Counted from the first letter of the stretch, positions 35,381 to 48,353 are shown. The stretch: DNA of 64,000 bases from Pezizomycotina sp. ARF18 (GCA_002224055.1 AZLU01000051.1:1-64000); one strand, 5' to 3'. Translations and numbers: made by a program. The notes: generated from the sequence alone by a model not told the origin.

Positions 35381-37769
35381 TTATTGGAGCACTGTGGAGT
35401 ATCGCAGAACTGTTTTATCCGGTTTTCTTGTGTCAGCAAACATCTCGAAACAAAAAACGATACGTTGACGGGTAGAGACGGGTTACGGATTTAACTTACG
35501 TTTCCAACGATAAGCATCGGGATATCGAAGACATCCCGCTTGACCGTCCAGCAGAAAGTGCACTCCACTTTTCCGTCCTTGCTGAGACTCTCCATCCCCG
35601 CCTCGCCGACGATGCCGTTCTTCGCTAAAAACGCGCGCGTTGGGTTTGTTCCCGTGGCTGTAGAGCTTGCTATCGAGCTCGGGGCGTGCTTGGAACCCTT
35701 CACGCTCGAAGGGGTCGTGATTGGCGTTGGCTGGTCGTCGACCAGTCCTCCACCAGGTGTAAGTTTCGGCCGCTCGTTCACCGCACCGTCACCGTTCTTC
35801 GGTCTGTACTTGAGGATCTTGCACTTGGTCATAACCGCGCCTCTGGAATCACCGAACGCGAGCTTGGCGAACTGCTCGTAGAATTCGACGACGTTCTCCT
35901 GGTCCAGAAGCTCCGCAAGGAAAACGGCTTGGGGAAATCGCTGCTGGCGTACACGGAGCTCGTATCCCATTAGCGATGGCCATCTGGCTCCTAGGGTCCA
36001 GGCTCTGGAGCGGCGTGCTATTTTCCCGCTGTATGACGTTCGTGCCCAGGTTTGTATTCTTGTTCGGTGCGATGCCTAATAGTACATCCTTCGGCCACGA
36101 GGACAGGTGACAAAATTCTTTGCCCACCGCTGCTACTTCTCCTGTTCTTCGGCAAACAATGGTAGTGTCCCGCACTGCCCGATGAATTTTTCATACTCCC
36201 ACAGCGTCCGCTGGAAGCACTTCTCCATGAATATTAGGTCGTCTTCCTTAAGAGTCTTCGTGCAAGCGATGAAAGAAGGTCTGTAGTACGCCATGCTCCG
36301 TGCTATTCTGCCTAGCATGGGGCTCGGGAAACGATTACGAAGAAGCGTGAGGAGACGGTGGTAGCCCGCCGTGTACGGGTACGGTTTCGAAACGGAAGAG
36401 TAAGAGCGAGCTGGATCCTTCGCGCGGCGGTTCGCGATCGTAGCCTGCTGCGGCGGTTCAGCATCGAGTTGCCGATGGGAGCGGTCATTGAGCGCGTTAT
36501 GCCCTGGTTCGGTTGCGACGTCGCCGCGCTAACGTATGTGGTACCTGGAGGGAAAAATTGCGTCGTCGCGGTAAGCAATGGTGGTGAAGCCAATCCGGTT
36601 TGCAACGTCGCTGTGTCAAACTGGTGCGCCTGACCGGGAGACGAGCGGGCGGACTCGGCGATGTTATGCTGCCCGGCGCGTTTGCGATTGCGTAGAGTGA
36701 GGATACTGACCTCCAGTAGTCGAAACATTACCAACCCGATTCCATGTTGCTGCCTCCCTCGGCCAATCCCCGCCGCCGCCGCCCAACATCCCGCGCCGTC
36801 ACCGAATACGAAAGTGCTGGGGCTATGCGTGAAGCCCGCTGAGGTCGGGTAGCTTGTTGTATCTGTTGTTGTCGGCGGTCCAGGCTCCCGCCCGTCATGT
36901 GGCCGAGCATACCAAACTCCAGCGCACCGTACTGGAGCCGAAATTGAGCGACGAGAAGGTCGAAATTAAACAGCGAAGGATCCGAGGGATCGAAAAGGGG
37001 TACCGTATTGATCAGAGGCGCACCGTCCGCCGTTACCTGTGGGATCGATGACGATAAACTGGTCGTTGCAATCGGAGAGGTAAGCATGTCGGTGGAGATG
37101 TCGGTGTCCATGGCCGAAGGGTCCAGGGTGCCATCGTTGAAGCTCGGCGAAATCAGATCCTGCGACGAATTCGACGCGCTTGCTCAGGTTGCCGCTGCTG
37201 CTGCTGCTGGGCCTGTTGCTGCTGTTGCATTCGCTGCTTACGGGTCCGTGCGGGAGGGTAAGACGGCGGTCCGGTGTCGATGGGTGCGTCGTGGAGGTAT
37301 TTTGCCTTCTTCCGTACGCCGTCCTGGCAATGGTCCTGGAGGCCACGCTTGATACACCGTTGACATGGCCGCTCGTCACCTGTAGATAACGAAAAAAAAA
37401 AAAATCAATCAGCTTCAACCCATTTTTTAAAGGTTTCTTTAATTCGTCTGAAGTTTCCTTTAAAGAATCGTGAAAAAAAAAAAAAAAAAATCACACCACT
37501 CGGATGCATCCGAAACCTCCAATCCCTAACGGTGACGTCGTGACAGAAAGTTACAAACAAGGGATAACACAAACCGCAGTCAAATGCGCGCGCTGGCAGG
37601 CATGACAGGCCCTCCTCGCCTTCTTCCTCCTTGGCCGGGAAGGGTCCTTCATGGCCGCCGCGTCAGCTTGCCGTTCCTGATTGGCTTGGGGGGATCGTCG
37701 GCTGCCGGCATGTTTCAACGATGATCGATCGGATTCGTTATCGTCGTCCAATGTGTCGGCTGCGTTCTT
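35381..37769 (-). CDS. acuK: AcuK/ERT1-type zinc-cluster gluconeogenesis regulator
   Basis: The conserved stretch [19 protein letters not shown], continued by [23 protein letters not shown] and [14 protein letters not shown], is the Zn2Cys6 DNA-binding domain of the AcuK/ERT1 family, nuclear activators of gluconeogenic genes. A Gln-rich segment follows, then a long Ser/Thr/Pro-rich middle. The C-terminal PAS-like region has [55 protein letters not shown] and [20 protein letters not shown]. An upstream exon edge is visible: a CTTTTCCTTCCAG acceptor ends at 37770, so the true start codon lies further left on the minus strand in an exon I could not place. Introns fit 37380-37574 (195 bp, inside the zinc cluster) and 35410-35499; the last exon, ending FLRYSTVLQ, is tentative. 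Several missing-base shifts split it, including one T at the fourth cluster position, where Cys is expected. Confidence 0.85.
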
Positions 37770-39855
37770 CTGGAAGGAAAAGATAAAGGAAAAAGGAAAG
37801 AAAGAAAGCTCCTTCCAGAGCTGCGATGGTAATTGGTGGCTATCGATACGGCGGAGGAGTTTTCGAGATCGAATCGTCGATTGGGCGAAGGAGGGAATTT
37901 AATGGAAATGAAAAAAAAAAAAAAAAAAAAAAGGGGAGATAGAAAAATATTATAGAAAGGGAAAAAAAAAAAGTGTTCAATTCCTAGGCGAAAATTAAGA
38001 AAAATTTAAAAAGAAAAACTAGGAGAAAAAAAAGTTAAAAATCCTTCCTTTTTTTTTCAACATGACGCACTGAAAAGAAGTGGGAATTCTATCTATAATA
38101 ATAGAAAAAAAAAATAAACAAACAAATAAATAAATAAAATAACACTCGAGAGAAGCGAGGGCAGAAAAAAAAAATTTTTTTTTTCTTCTATAACGAGGGG
38201 AAAAGTATTTTTCCATTTATTACTCCGTCCAATTTTTTCTCTCCTTCTAAACCAACAACATCGACAAAAAAAAATATCTGCAGTTCAAAAGGGAATAAAA
38301 AAAAATGTCTCACACCTTTTTTTTGTCGAGCAGAACAAAGTGGAGTTCCCCGAAAAATCCAAGAGCGAGAGCGAGAGGAGCTGAGCGAGTAAATGTGAGT
38401 AATCTGGGCGAGTGAAATAGAGCGTAATTAATAGTTGGTAAGTTAAGTTATTAATTGAATGCCCGACCTCAAAGTAGAAATCGCCCACGTTTCAAGATGC
38501 CTGAAATGAACAGACTGCGAGCGAGAGTGAGAGAGGGCGGCGTAGAGAGTGGCATACATACACTTTTCGGATGTGAGGCGAGAGAAACTGAGACCTTTAT
38601 TTTTTTTTTTTGGTCCGAGGCCTGCGGAAACGGAATTGGCGTGTGTTTAAAAAAAGAAGTTTGAGTTACAAGGAATTGAGAGCTCGATTCGAGTCGGATG
38701 CCTGTACCTCAGACAGAATGGACGACGGGGTAGGTATATCGTGCAGGTTGGAGACGACGATATAGAAGAAAGGATGGCGATGATGGTCGATGGGGGAGGA
38801 AATGTTGAAATAATAGGAAAAGAAGAGACTGGCGAAAAAAAAGAAAAAGTAGAGGAGGGTGTCGTTCGATGAAATTGAAAGTACGAATAAATCAACAAAA
38901 AAAAAAAAAAAAAAAAAAAAAAGGTGAGAGGAATATAATAATAAGGAACTAGAGACTTTTCACAAGGCAATATAGTGGCGGGGACGCTCGCTGACTTTCT
39001 TCTTCGGCTTAACAATAGCATATAATGAAATAAATAAAATAAAAAAATATTAAAAAAAAAAGAATAAATTATTTATTTATTCTTTTTTTTTTTTGAAAGA
39101 GAGGGCTGCGGAAAGGGGAATTGACTGCTCGATTCGAATTCCTCTCAAATCACACCTTGCAAGCTTGCAAGTTTGAAAAAAAGAAAAAAAGGAAAGGGAA
39201 AAAAAGAAAGAGGAAAATTTGTCAGTGACACACTTGCATTTGCAACAGCTCGGCGAAGTGCGTTCTTGTTATTTATATAAAAAAAAATAAAAAATAAAAA
39301 ATAAATAAAAAACGCAAAAAAAAAAAAAAAAGGATTGAATCACTTTGGAATAGGAAACGCAAGCGGTGTTTAAAAAAAAAAGAAACAAAGAAGAACTAAG
39401 TTAAGCAAAGTAGGGAAAGAAAAAGCTGTTGTGAATTGAGACTTGAGAGACCTTGGATTGCTTACAATTCGATGCATCGGCGGGGTAACACCACTTACTA
39501 CCTCAAACTCTTTGCGGTCTTTGCAGGAAGAAAAAGAGTGAGGAAAGAAAGCGTTCAGATGAGAAGATGGCAGTATTTCAAAAAAAAAAAAAAAAGAATA
39601 ATAAGCAGTGCTGAGGTATCCAGTAATTGAGTAATTGATTGATTGATAATGGGCGAAATTTGCGGGAGAGGAATAGCCGTGAATTAGTTGGCTGAGCGTA
39701 TTAAGCTTGGAGATATTTGCGGAGTGCAGGAAAAAGCGAAAATGGCAATTTTTCTTGGTCTCTTGTTAGCCGCTTGGTAAAAAGGAATAGAAACGTTGTA
39801 AATACTAAATACTGCTAGCGAGTGTCACTGTATCAGACAGGAAGAGTTTAGATGG

Positions 39856-39892
<37 letters not shown>

Positions 39893-42832
39893 AGGAAAAT
39901 GGGAATTGATATAAGAAGCAAGAAAGGGAAGAGAGTCTCATCCAAGTTACTGGGAAAGGGAATTTCCGGTGGGAAAGTGCTGGCATGCAAAAAAAAAGCA
40001 CATGAAAATTCCTATTAAAATATAGACATAAATGGAAAAACAACAGGCCAACAACCTCCTTCAACACCATCTCGTCCATACAACTAACTAAACACGCTTT
40101 TTGTAGTTAGAATGACTTGGAGAGAAAGAAACGGGCAAATGGATATTCTTAAATTATATTCCTTCATATTAACGAAAACGTGGGAGACACGGGGAGACTG
40201 TTAGAGAAAAAATGGGTATCGGAATTGTCCAAAAAAAAAAAAAAAAAAAAAAAAGGTATTCACTTACACTGTCTCCGCAAACTGCGTTTTGCTCCTTCAA
40301 ATGTCGTAAGAATATATAGGTCCTCAGCAATGCAACTCTCGGAGTATCTGGAATATCGAAGACGTTTTTCTAACGAAACTTCCCTCGCCGTCCCTCTCTG
40401 TACTTTTAAGCAGTCGTTTACTATTGGGCTATCCTCAATACTCTTTCTCGTTGTCCTCTCTTTTATTTTCGAGATATCCTGCAAAGGCTTCGAATAAGAA
40501 ACTCGGGTATTTCGATGGCTGCATGTACCCTCAGGGGGGGAAGAACCTCATGACAAAAAGTTCGGTTAGACGAAAAAGATATATATTCGAACGAAAGGGT
40601 TCAGGCACGCTGAGATGAATATTTTTTGACACGAGGTAGTCAATGATGGTATCGAAAATTCTGCAAAACCGGCGGCTAACTATGAATATTCGTCACTGCG
40701 TCCGTGCCTTATACCAAAAAAATTAGTGACCCATCACGATATTTTAGAGTTAAGGACCCCTACTTGCAAAAGTAAATAACTTTCGCTTTCCCTTTCCGTC
40801 TTAATTGCCCCGTCAGGCTGTACATTGAAAAAAGAAAGCTACCAGGGAGGATATTTGGACGATGTAATACTCCGTAAAAAACTGCAGGGAAATTCCTCGA
40901 ACCGAATAAGGTAGGCGGCTGATAAATTTTCTTTCTTCGTTTTACCTTGTTACCGTGAATCCAGAAAAGTAAATATCTGATATACCCTTGGATGGGATCG
41001 TGGCCCTGCCTTGTCCTTTTTTTCACATGTCATATCGATAAGGTTGTTGAGGTTCTGTGAGAAAGGCAGTAAAAAAAAAAAAAAAAAAAAGAAAAAAAGA
41101 AAGAAAAAGAAAAAGAAAAGATAAGTGCTCTTTAGTAGACGTGTTTGTAACTTGTAAGTGATAACCAAAGACTCCCTCGGCAACAGTCCGAAAAGATGCC
41201 GTTTTGTAGCTCCGAAAAGGAAACAAGGTTAAAGAAATATAATAATACTTCTATAGTATTATTCTTTCAGCATCCGCGGGTCCTGAAATATCTGTGAAAA
41301 ATTAGCAAAAGACTATTGATAACACTGCTCCTTTTAATCTCACAAAAAGTCAGGCCGTGATCTCGTACCGCAATGTGTGGAGAAACTAGAATTTAAGGGT
41401 CTGGGTTGTCTGTCGTGAAATCGTGTGGGGGAACAAAAGGTAAGCCACCTTCAAGAAGGTTGTTCCGAAACATGCCAGTCAGTATCAGCCCTTTACTTTT
41501 TTTTTCACGATCGTGCGAAAAATGCGGAGAAAAATAAAATAAAATAAAGTAAAAACGTAACGAGCTATATTTGCCGTGGGGTCGCTGCAGCTCTTCCTTT
41601 TTGACATCCGAACAAGAAACTCTGGAGAAAAAAAACTATCTCAGACACCACAAGTTCTCCAGATTTTCACAGGAAACAAATTTCATATTCGTTTCGAGCG
41701 TTCAAGAAGAGTACATTATCCTGTCTACCTTCTAGACGTTTCTAAACGGGAAAAAAAAATTTATCAGACCATCCGTACAGTTCTGATGCAATTCTCTTCC
41801 CGCATTTTTGCAGCAACTGGTCAACAGGTTCAAGCTTCTCCAGAAATCAACGGCAGAAGAATTTCAACGGAACAAAGCCGTCAAATTTTGCGGAGAAGCG
41901 GATAAATCGCTCAAGAAAAGCCACATTAAAAGGCTGTTGATGACAGCATCACTTTCGCCGTCCGTCGAAGAACTAAAAGAAATTTTTTCCTGTATGTATG
42001 AGATCAACGGCTATTGAGACGGTGGAGCAGAAAAAATTTGTTGATCTCAACTCATGGATCACGCTCTGCAGATATTTTTTTTTTTTAATTTTTTTTCGGT
42101 GGTGAAATCAAAAATGGTGGAGCTCACTGCTCATCGACAAGGAAGCAGCAAAAAGGACTTTCCCAGGATGTTGGGAGATTTTTATTTCTTATTGGCTCAA
42201 AAAACTTTTTCGGCCCAGAAAAGAAATAATAATAATATTAAAAGTCAAAAGTCGCGCGTAAGAAAAAAAAAAAAAAAAAAAGGCTCAAAAAATGAGCACA
42301 CGACACCTTTCCCGGGTCAATATTCTTCCGTTAATTATTCCGGTATTATCGCTTAATATTACTTTTGGTGTTCTGCAAGAAGCATGCAGGGTAATGACGC
42401 GCGATATGTCGTGAGCGGGCGTCTTTGGTGGAGAGAAAAAAAAAAAGTGAACAAAAAAGCAGTTCGGTATATGAACAAAATATGATATAATATCATTCGC
42501 AAAAGGCGTTAGAAAAGGAAACCGAGCGCTTGATTAATAATAAGAAAGGTGGAATGATATAATAGACGATGAATTGAAAAAACGAAAAAAAAAGCTCCTT
42601 GTCATGCTAGCAAAAACAACAAAAAAAAATACAATAGCATATCGAGGAGGAATCGAACCCTCCCCTTTCCCGCACCAATTATATAAAGTACATGCCCTTC
42701 CACACAGCAGTGAGGTGGAAGGAGAGTGTGAAGCATTGACCGCTCCTTTTTTAATATCCCCAACGATAGGAAATTGGATTGTTCAAAAGCCCCAATGGAT
42801 ATACATATCGATGAAATCCAATTATTTTTTGC
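37770..42832. other. Upstream region of the AcuK/ERT1-type gene, A-tract rich
   Basis: This 5-kb stretch between two minus-strand genes should contain the first exon(s), leader and promoter of the regulator and the 3' region of the PQ-loop gene. It is filled with A-runs on the plus strand (T on the gene's sense strand). Two overlapping short frames at 41576-42017 show a charged, helical-looking stretch but match nothing I know. Near 42640-42730 there is a hairpin with a B-box-like sequence. Confidence 0.5.
37911..42281. repeat. Cluster of long A-tracts, all on the plus strand
   Basis: Uninterrupted A-runs of 19 or more lie at 37911-37932, 38897-38922, 39856-39891 (A36, the longest in the window), 40231-40254, 41071-41090 and 42263-42281. 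I found no T-run of that length on the plus strand in this interval. Further A-runs at 34809-34828 and 35139-35161 extend the pattern through the 3' side of the gene. Confidence 0.8.
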
Positions 42833-44197
42833 CTACTCGACAGCGACGTCCTCGGCGTCACGTTCGGGAGGAAGAGTGGCATAGATGTGGAACTGCAAGA
42901 AGATGATGAAGTCTTCCGCGATTGTGCCTAGGCTACCAATGAGCAAGGGAGGTTCAGCATAACGTAATCGCGTGAGGAATTGTGGAGTAAAATCTATCGA
43001 ATAGGAAAGAAATTAGCAGATGAGAGAGAAAAATATGGAAAATAGATAAAAGAGGAGATAGAAACGCCTAAATGGTTCAAAACTTACGCTGGCACCATAC
43101 GTGGAGTTCCAAGTACGGAGAGCAGGAAGAACAGGAGCGATAGACCACTGCAGGACTTCTTGCCCAATTGTGGTAAATCTGCGGCAGGCGGGCGCTACAA
43201 TTATTTTATTAGCAAAAGGTGAAAAACAAGACACAGAAAGAGAATTCAACGGGATAAAATACCATAGATAGCAGATGCTGCTAATATAACCCAAGACCTC
43301 GGCACCGACCGGCACATCGTCGTGTTTTAGATCATCATTCTCGCTCACAGAGTTCCACGCTCCCGTCCTGTACGCGATCAGCCACCCTGCCGCGCCTGCC
43401 GCAATAACGAGCAGTACGGACAGCGCATTCCGCACGAACGACTTCCACTTCGAACCCCCTTCCTCGAGGACGGCAGATAGGCTGTCGCGGCGGTGGAACG
43501 GTTGCGCGTACGCTGCAGAGCTGCGGCGCCTGTGCGAGCTGCGGCGGCGGTGGGGATGCTCGCCGCTTATCAGCGGCGACGTCTCGCTGTTTTCAGCTGG
43601 TTCTGCAGCAGCGGCTATGGCGCCATACGAGGGTGGTCCGTTTGCAGATCCAGCGTTAACGGAGGAGCGGGTGCGATGGTGGAATGGGAACTCCGTCTGC
43701 GCCTGTAGTGGTTGTAGTACAGCACCTGCCCGATCATTACGAGGTCGGCGAAGCAGAAGTAGACGGCCAGGGCTATGAGCGTGGGGAGGAGTTGTGCCCA
43801 CGCGGCGCCTTGAAGTTATCTCGCGTTAGCAACGAAAGGAAAGGGTACACGAAAAGGTCGAGTAAAACTCGGAGGGAAATGAATACCGAGAAGGTTCGTG
43901 AGGTCGCCAATGAACCAGACGACGAGAAAAGCGAGCGAGAGGCCTTCGGCAGAGCCATTCCGGTAATTTTCAATTAACTGGGGGACCTAAAAACTCAAAA
44001 AATGGCCTGGTCAGTAGACAGTAATTTCCGAGTTGCCCCTCTCCTACTCCTACCCCCCCCCAAGGAAGTCCACGATTTGGAATACGCACGAGGAGGAATA
44101 TCCAGCAAGCCAGTGACACAGATCCCGAGATTCCAGAGAGCGCCTCACGGGCGGAAACGGGCTCCGCCTGCATGATCTTGGGTGCACCATGCAACAT
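42833..44197 (-). CDS. Vacuolar PQ-loop membrane protein (YPQ1/PQLC2-like)
   Basis: Members of this family are seven-helix proteins of the vacuole or lysosome that export basic amino acids. The start at 44197 gives a segment with SGISGSVSLACWIFLL joined to VPQLIENYRNGSAEGLSLAF, the first PQ-loop, then VVWFIGDLTNLLG and AQLLPTLIALAVYFCFADLV. A basic, Ser-rich loop follows, then LSVLLVIAAGAAGWLIAYR and the second PQ-loop ARLPQIYHNWA..SCSGLSLLFFLLSVLG, ending in LIGSLGTIAEDFIIFLQFHI and a TAG at 42833-42835. Introns fit 43987-44089, 43809-43886 (branch CTAAC), 43195-43262 and 42994-43087. Missing-base shifts are visible in the loop near 43650, near 43160, near 43100, and in the last exon where CCTTGCTC should read CCTTGGCTC. 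Both PQ motifs are present, so the protein is probably functional once these are corrected. Confidence 0.9.
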
Positions 44198-44966
44198 CTC
44201 GACTACCGTGTGAGGTTCTGCCGTTAACTTTGGAGAGAGAGAAAGAGCGATCGTGAGAACCTTGAATAAATCGTTCCCTTATTTCCAGAACGAAGGGTGG
44301 CTTAGAAAAAGTTTGTACGACAAACTGTATTTGAAAACCCTTGGATAGAGTTGTCAGGTTGAAGAAAATTTAAAAAAAAAAAAAAAAAAATTTAAATAAA
44401 TAAATAAACTTAGGAGGCTGGAAAGTAAAAAAAAAAATAACGATGGAAATTTTTTCCCCTCCAAGATGATTAAGTAAAACAAAAAAAAAAAAAAAATTTG
44501 GAGGAGAAACGCAAGATCAGCGCCCAAAAAAAAAAATTCTCCTTATCTCTTGATAACAGGTTTCGTCGAGCCTTGGCGTTTGTCATTGATCGCAAGGTGC
44601 AGCAAAAATAGGCCCGTTTTCGGGATCCTTGAACGGTTGAACCGCCGCATGATCCCAATAGAGATGCCCATGCTCTCCGCCGGGATCGGGATGACCGAAT
44701 TCCCCCAATGAGAAGCAAGCTAAAGATAAGGCAGGCCGCTAAACACGTGCATGCCAAAATCGCTAAAGCTTTATAGAAAATCCTCGATGAGTGGCACGAT
44801 AAACAAAATATATCTAGATTCTCGTAGCTTTCCGAGCCCGCATTTCTTTATTTCTATCGCATGTCGTATTCTCTTCTGTAAGGCTGAGACGATTATGGAT
44901 AAAGAGGGATCTCCCTGAAACAAGAATCTGGGGTTAAATGTTTTCTTTTTTTTTTTCTCTTGCGTG

Positions 44967-44986
44967 TATTTTTATTTTTATTTTTA

Positions 44987-45017
<31 letters not shown>

Positions 45018-45064
45018 TTTTTTTATTTTATTTTTATTTTTATTTTATTTTTATTTTTATTTTA
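44967..45064. repeat. TTTTTA/TTTTA microsatellite
   Basis: About 100 bases of near-perfect TTTTTA and TTTTA units. Confidence 0.95.
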
Positions 45065-47707
45065 AATTCAATAAAGTAGCTGAAGTAAAAAGCCGATATT
45101 CCCAAGTTGCCATCGGAAATACCAAGTAGCCAATTAACACACGTGGCGTTCAGCCAATCCGGGAACACCCCACAGCGGATTCGAGTGCCCTCTGAATGCT
45201 CTGGGGAAGGTACACAAATAGTACAATATCGAGATTAGACATTGTAAATATCGTCTACCTTGAAATGGGAGACATTGATCCCGATGAAGGCTAGGCTCGA
45301 GCGCTGCTCCTGTTTAGCACAATGTGAGTCGGAAAGCAGTTTTATCCTTTAATTGCCGTTGTGCAATCTTCAACTTCAAGAGGGACATTAGAGTTGAATT
45401 TAGTGATGAGAAGCTTTACCGATGATTTAATCTTAACTGCCAAAATGTCATTTGAAAGAAATTCGCTCATGTAATTGACTCGTGCATTATCATACATGCG
45501 GTAAGATATTAGAGAAACTCAACGGCTTTTTTTAGGCTTGTCCAACACTTTCTCAGTATCAGGTACTCCCCTCAACCCGAGCAATAATGTTTTCCGAAAA
45601 GCGCAGCCTGTTTCCCAGCCAGAATTCTCCTGCATATCGGATAAATGGCACAAAAATAAGATAAATCGTGAGGTCGATATTTAGAATTTCCCACCCACTT
45701 GAATAAATTCCCTTATTCGACAGGCGCTTAGGCGGCCCGTAGATAGCTTGAAACGAGGTTTTCGTATCTGGCTGTTTGGCCGTTTCCGATAGGAATCGAG
45801 ACAAATCGCTGAAGAAATTTCTCGCCTTCCCTGCACATTTTGAACCACGAAGTTTTTTTTTTTTTAGCTTAAGCTTCAAGCTTTAGGCGAAGCATGCATT
45901 CGGAGGCACATGACTTTCTGGTGTAACGAAACTCCGTCCAGCTGAGCCCATTAATGAGCGATATTGGCATTTTCTTTTTAGCTCCCATTTTAGAAATCTC
46001 GACCGCCTTTGAGTATGCGGGAGACACAGGTGTACCTGCCCTACGCCCTATCGCAATTACTATTCACTTGCACTAATACAAATAACGTAATCGGGAAAGC
46101 CGGCGATCAATAGGGCTTTTTTTGGGGGGGGGCGGTCGAGGTGTATGACCAGTTTTTTTGTGGCACTCCGAGATAGCACTGCTGGAGAGTGTTAGCTCCG
46201 ACGACCTATATCGAAAGCGGACTTTTTTGTGCCTAAACTCCAAATGCATAAACAAATTTGAAAACTTTGCAGTAAGAAATATTGACATACCTGTATTATT
46301 ATGGCCGCTTCTTGTGAAGAATAATCGTATTCACTTGTTATTCCGAATATGCAGTGGAACTTGCTGTGGGAAAAGGCAAAAAATTCTAGTCTTGACGATA
46401 TTTGAAATAACTTGAAGACCCGGTGAATATAATGCTCGAGAGTGAATCCTTTCGGATAGGTGCGTAAGCGCTAGGGAGCTTCTCCAATTGCAACAAGCCA
46501 CATCTCCTCTTAAGTTTCCACGTTCAGCAATGGAACATTGGAGATCGTTGGTGTCATTTCTGACCCCTGGCTTCTTGCATCCGAGTCGTACTACAACCGT
46601 TTGCAGCCTTCCTAGGCAGTATATGTAGAGCTCTCTTCCCAGGATCGCCGCTTGCAGACAATTTACCGGCAAAAATGTGGAGTGCAGTTGCTTGTTGAGC
46701 GCCTCCAACCTCGAGGAACGAAAGATTGCTATGGAGGCCTATAAAAGCAGCACGGGATATCGTTGGTTCTATGCCATGCATATGGGAAGTTACACGGCCC
46801 TCTTTGTCGAAATACTAAATTAAGGACTGTCAGTTGCACACCTCCTTGTGTCTCGCTCGCAAGCACCTTCAAATATCTTTGGAGCCAATTGCAGAAGCTC
46901 GAGCGAAAGCTCCAGTGCATTTTTCGGGTGACACAAATGCAACTCACCTTTACCTCTCAGCTATGAAGGAGCTCTGAAAGGTGGAGCTTTCTTCAGAATG
47001 GAGCTACAAACGAGGATGCAAATTCCGAAAGATGTCTCCGAATGTCCTTCAAGCTCACTGGAATTTAAGCTTGTTACGCAAAAAGTTCGATTCCTGCTCT
47101 CAGAGGGGCACATTTGACGCTCAAAGCAGATCGGTAAAAAATCAATCGCGATTATTTATATCTTCGTTTCGCGTACTCGGTTCTTATTATGCGTATGCCC
47201 AAGGCTCGACTTCCGTACGGGGGTCTCCCTTGTCGTTTGCTGTACACACGTAAGCTTCCCAATTCGACGACGTCATCCTCAAGTCTCGGAAAGCTTGTCG
47301 AGTTCGGAGACGGATACCATTCTTACAATCCACTTTCTTTGCTGCCACGGATTGAGAAGGTCTCCTATCGTTTGGATTTTGTCCGAAACGGAAAGCTTCC
47401 GGAGAGTGGCGAGAAGACGGGCTAGAAAATCAAGGGGACAAAGGTGGGCCGTGGGAGCTGCAAATCGGTAACGCCTCTGAATCGAAAATGTACAAGCCGC
47501 TTGGGGGGAATTGACTCCTCATTTAACGCACAGCACTGCCAACCTGTATCCTTGGCTCATGCATCTCATCTTCCTGGCCATTTTGGTATGCTAAACGGCC
47601 CTCATAACAACTGTTGGCCAAAAGATTAATAGTATAAATAGATAAAACAAACACAAGAATTTATGGAGTAGTAATGCTATCTATGTTTCGATGAAAGATT
47701 CACTGTT

Positions 47708-47710
<3 letters not shown>

Positions 47711-47744
<34 letters not shown>
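47711..47744. repeat. TA dinucleotide microsatellite, 17 units
   Basis: A perfect TA repeat in gene-free DNA, longer than the AT13 repeat at the left end. Confidence 0.95.
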
Positions 47745-47749
<5 letters not shown>

Positions 47750-48353
47750 CAAGCCTTTTAATACCTTATAGAGTAAATAGGAAACTAATTTAGTAATTGA
47801 GTACATGACAATGTATTACTCGCTCTCAGGTTTTACCGCGCTTTGTAGTGATCATCTTATATTTAACAACAGTATATTTTACGAGAAAGGCTTGGAAAAG
47901 ACACAACAGTAATGTTTGTCAGGCTGTGTAATTGGGGTTTGGCTGCTTCAACAGTTTTAATAAAGGCTTGTAGAGTATTGTATAGTTTGAATATTTCCTT
48001 TAAGGCGTGCTGTGATATTTCATGGATAACAAATAGTTCATATCTCGTCCTCGAACAAGCTTCGTTCTCCAAAAAAAACACGGTTTGAACCGTAGGGTCC
48101 CCGATATTCCAAACCACAATAGAATGTTACACCCACCGCGGTAAACTTAACACTAAAGTTAAACGCCCCTTCTCTCAATCTTATTTATTCAAGTAACTAA
48201 TTATAATAAGACTAGTTCCACTTGTATGGCCTCCCCTTTGCACCCTTTGAATTAACTATATAGCTCTGTTGGAACTTTGGCGTGTGGTTTGTCATGTTGG
48301 CATGAGACATTTCTTCGCCGAGATTTCTCTTTCCTTCGGTTTCGGTTTCTCAA

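Noticed and set aside
35540-37389. Several long plus-strand frames over the AcuK/ERT1-type gene
   Set aside because: They are antisense shadows of a GC-rich coding region; the minus strand carries the zinc cluster, the PAS-like motifs and the splice signals.
42644-42735. Functional tRNA gene on the minus strand
   Set aside because: The T loop would have eight bases, the T stem is imperfect if the loop is set to seven, and no acceptor stem or proper D arm is found.
43493-43977. Plus-strand frames over the PQ-loop gene
   Set aside because: They are opposite to a well-supported five-exon gene and show no family features.
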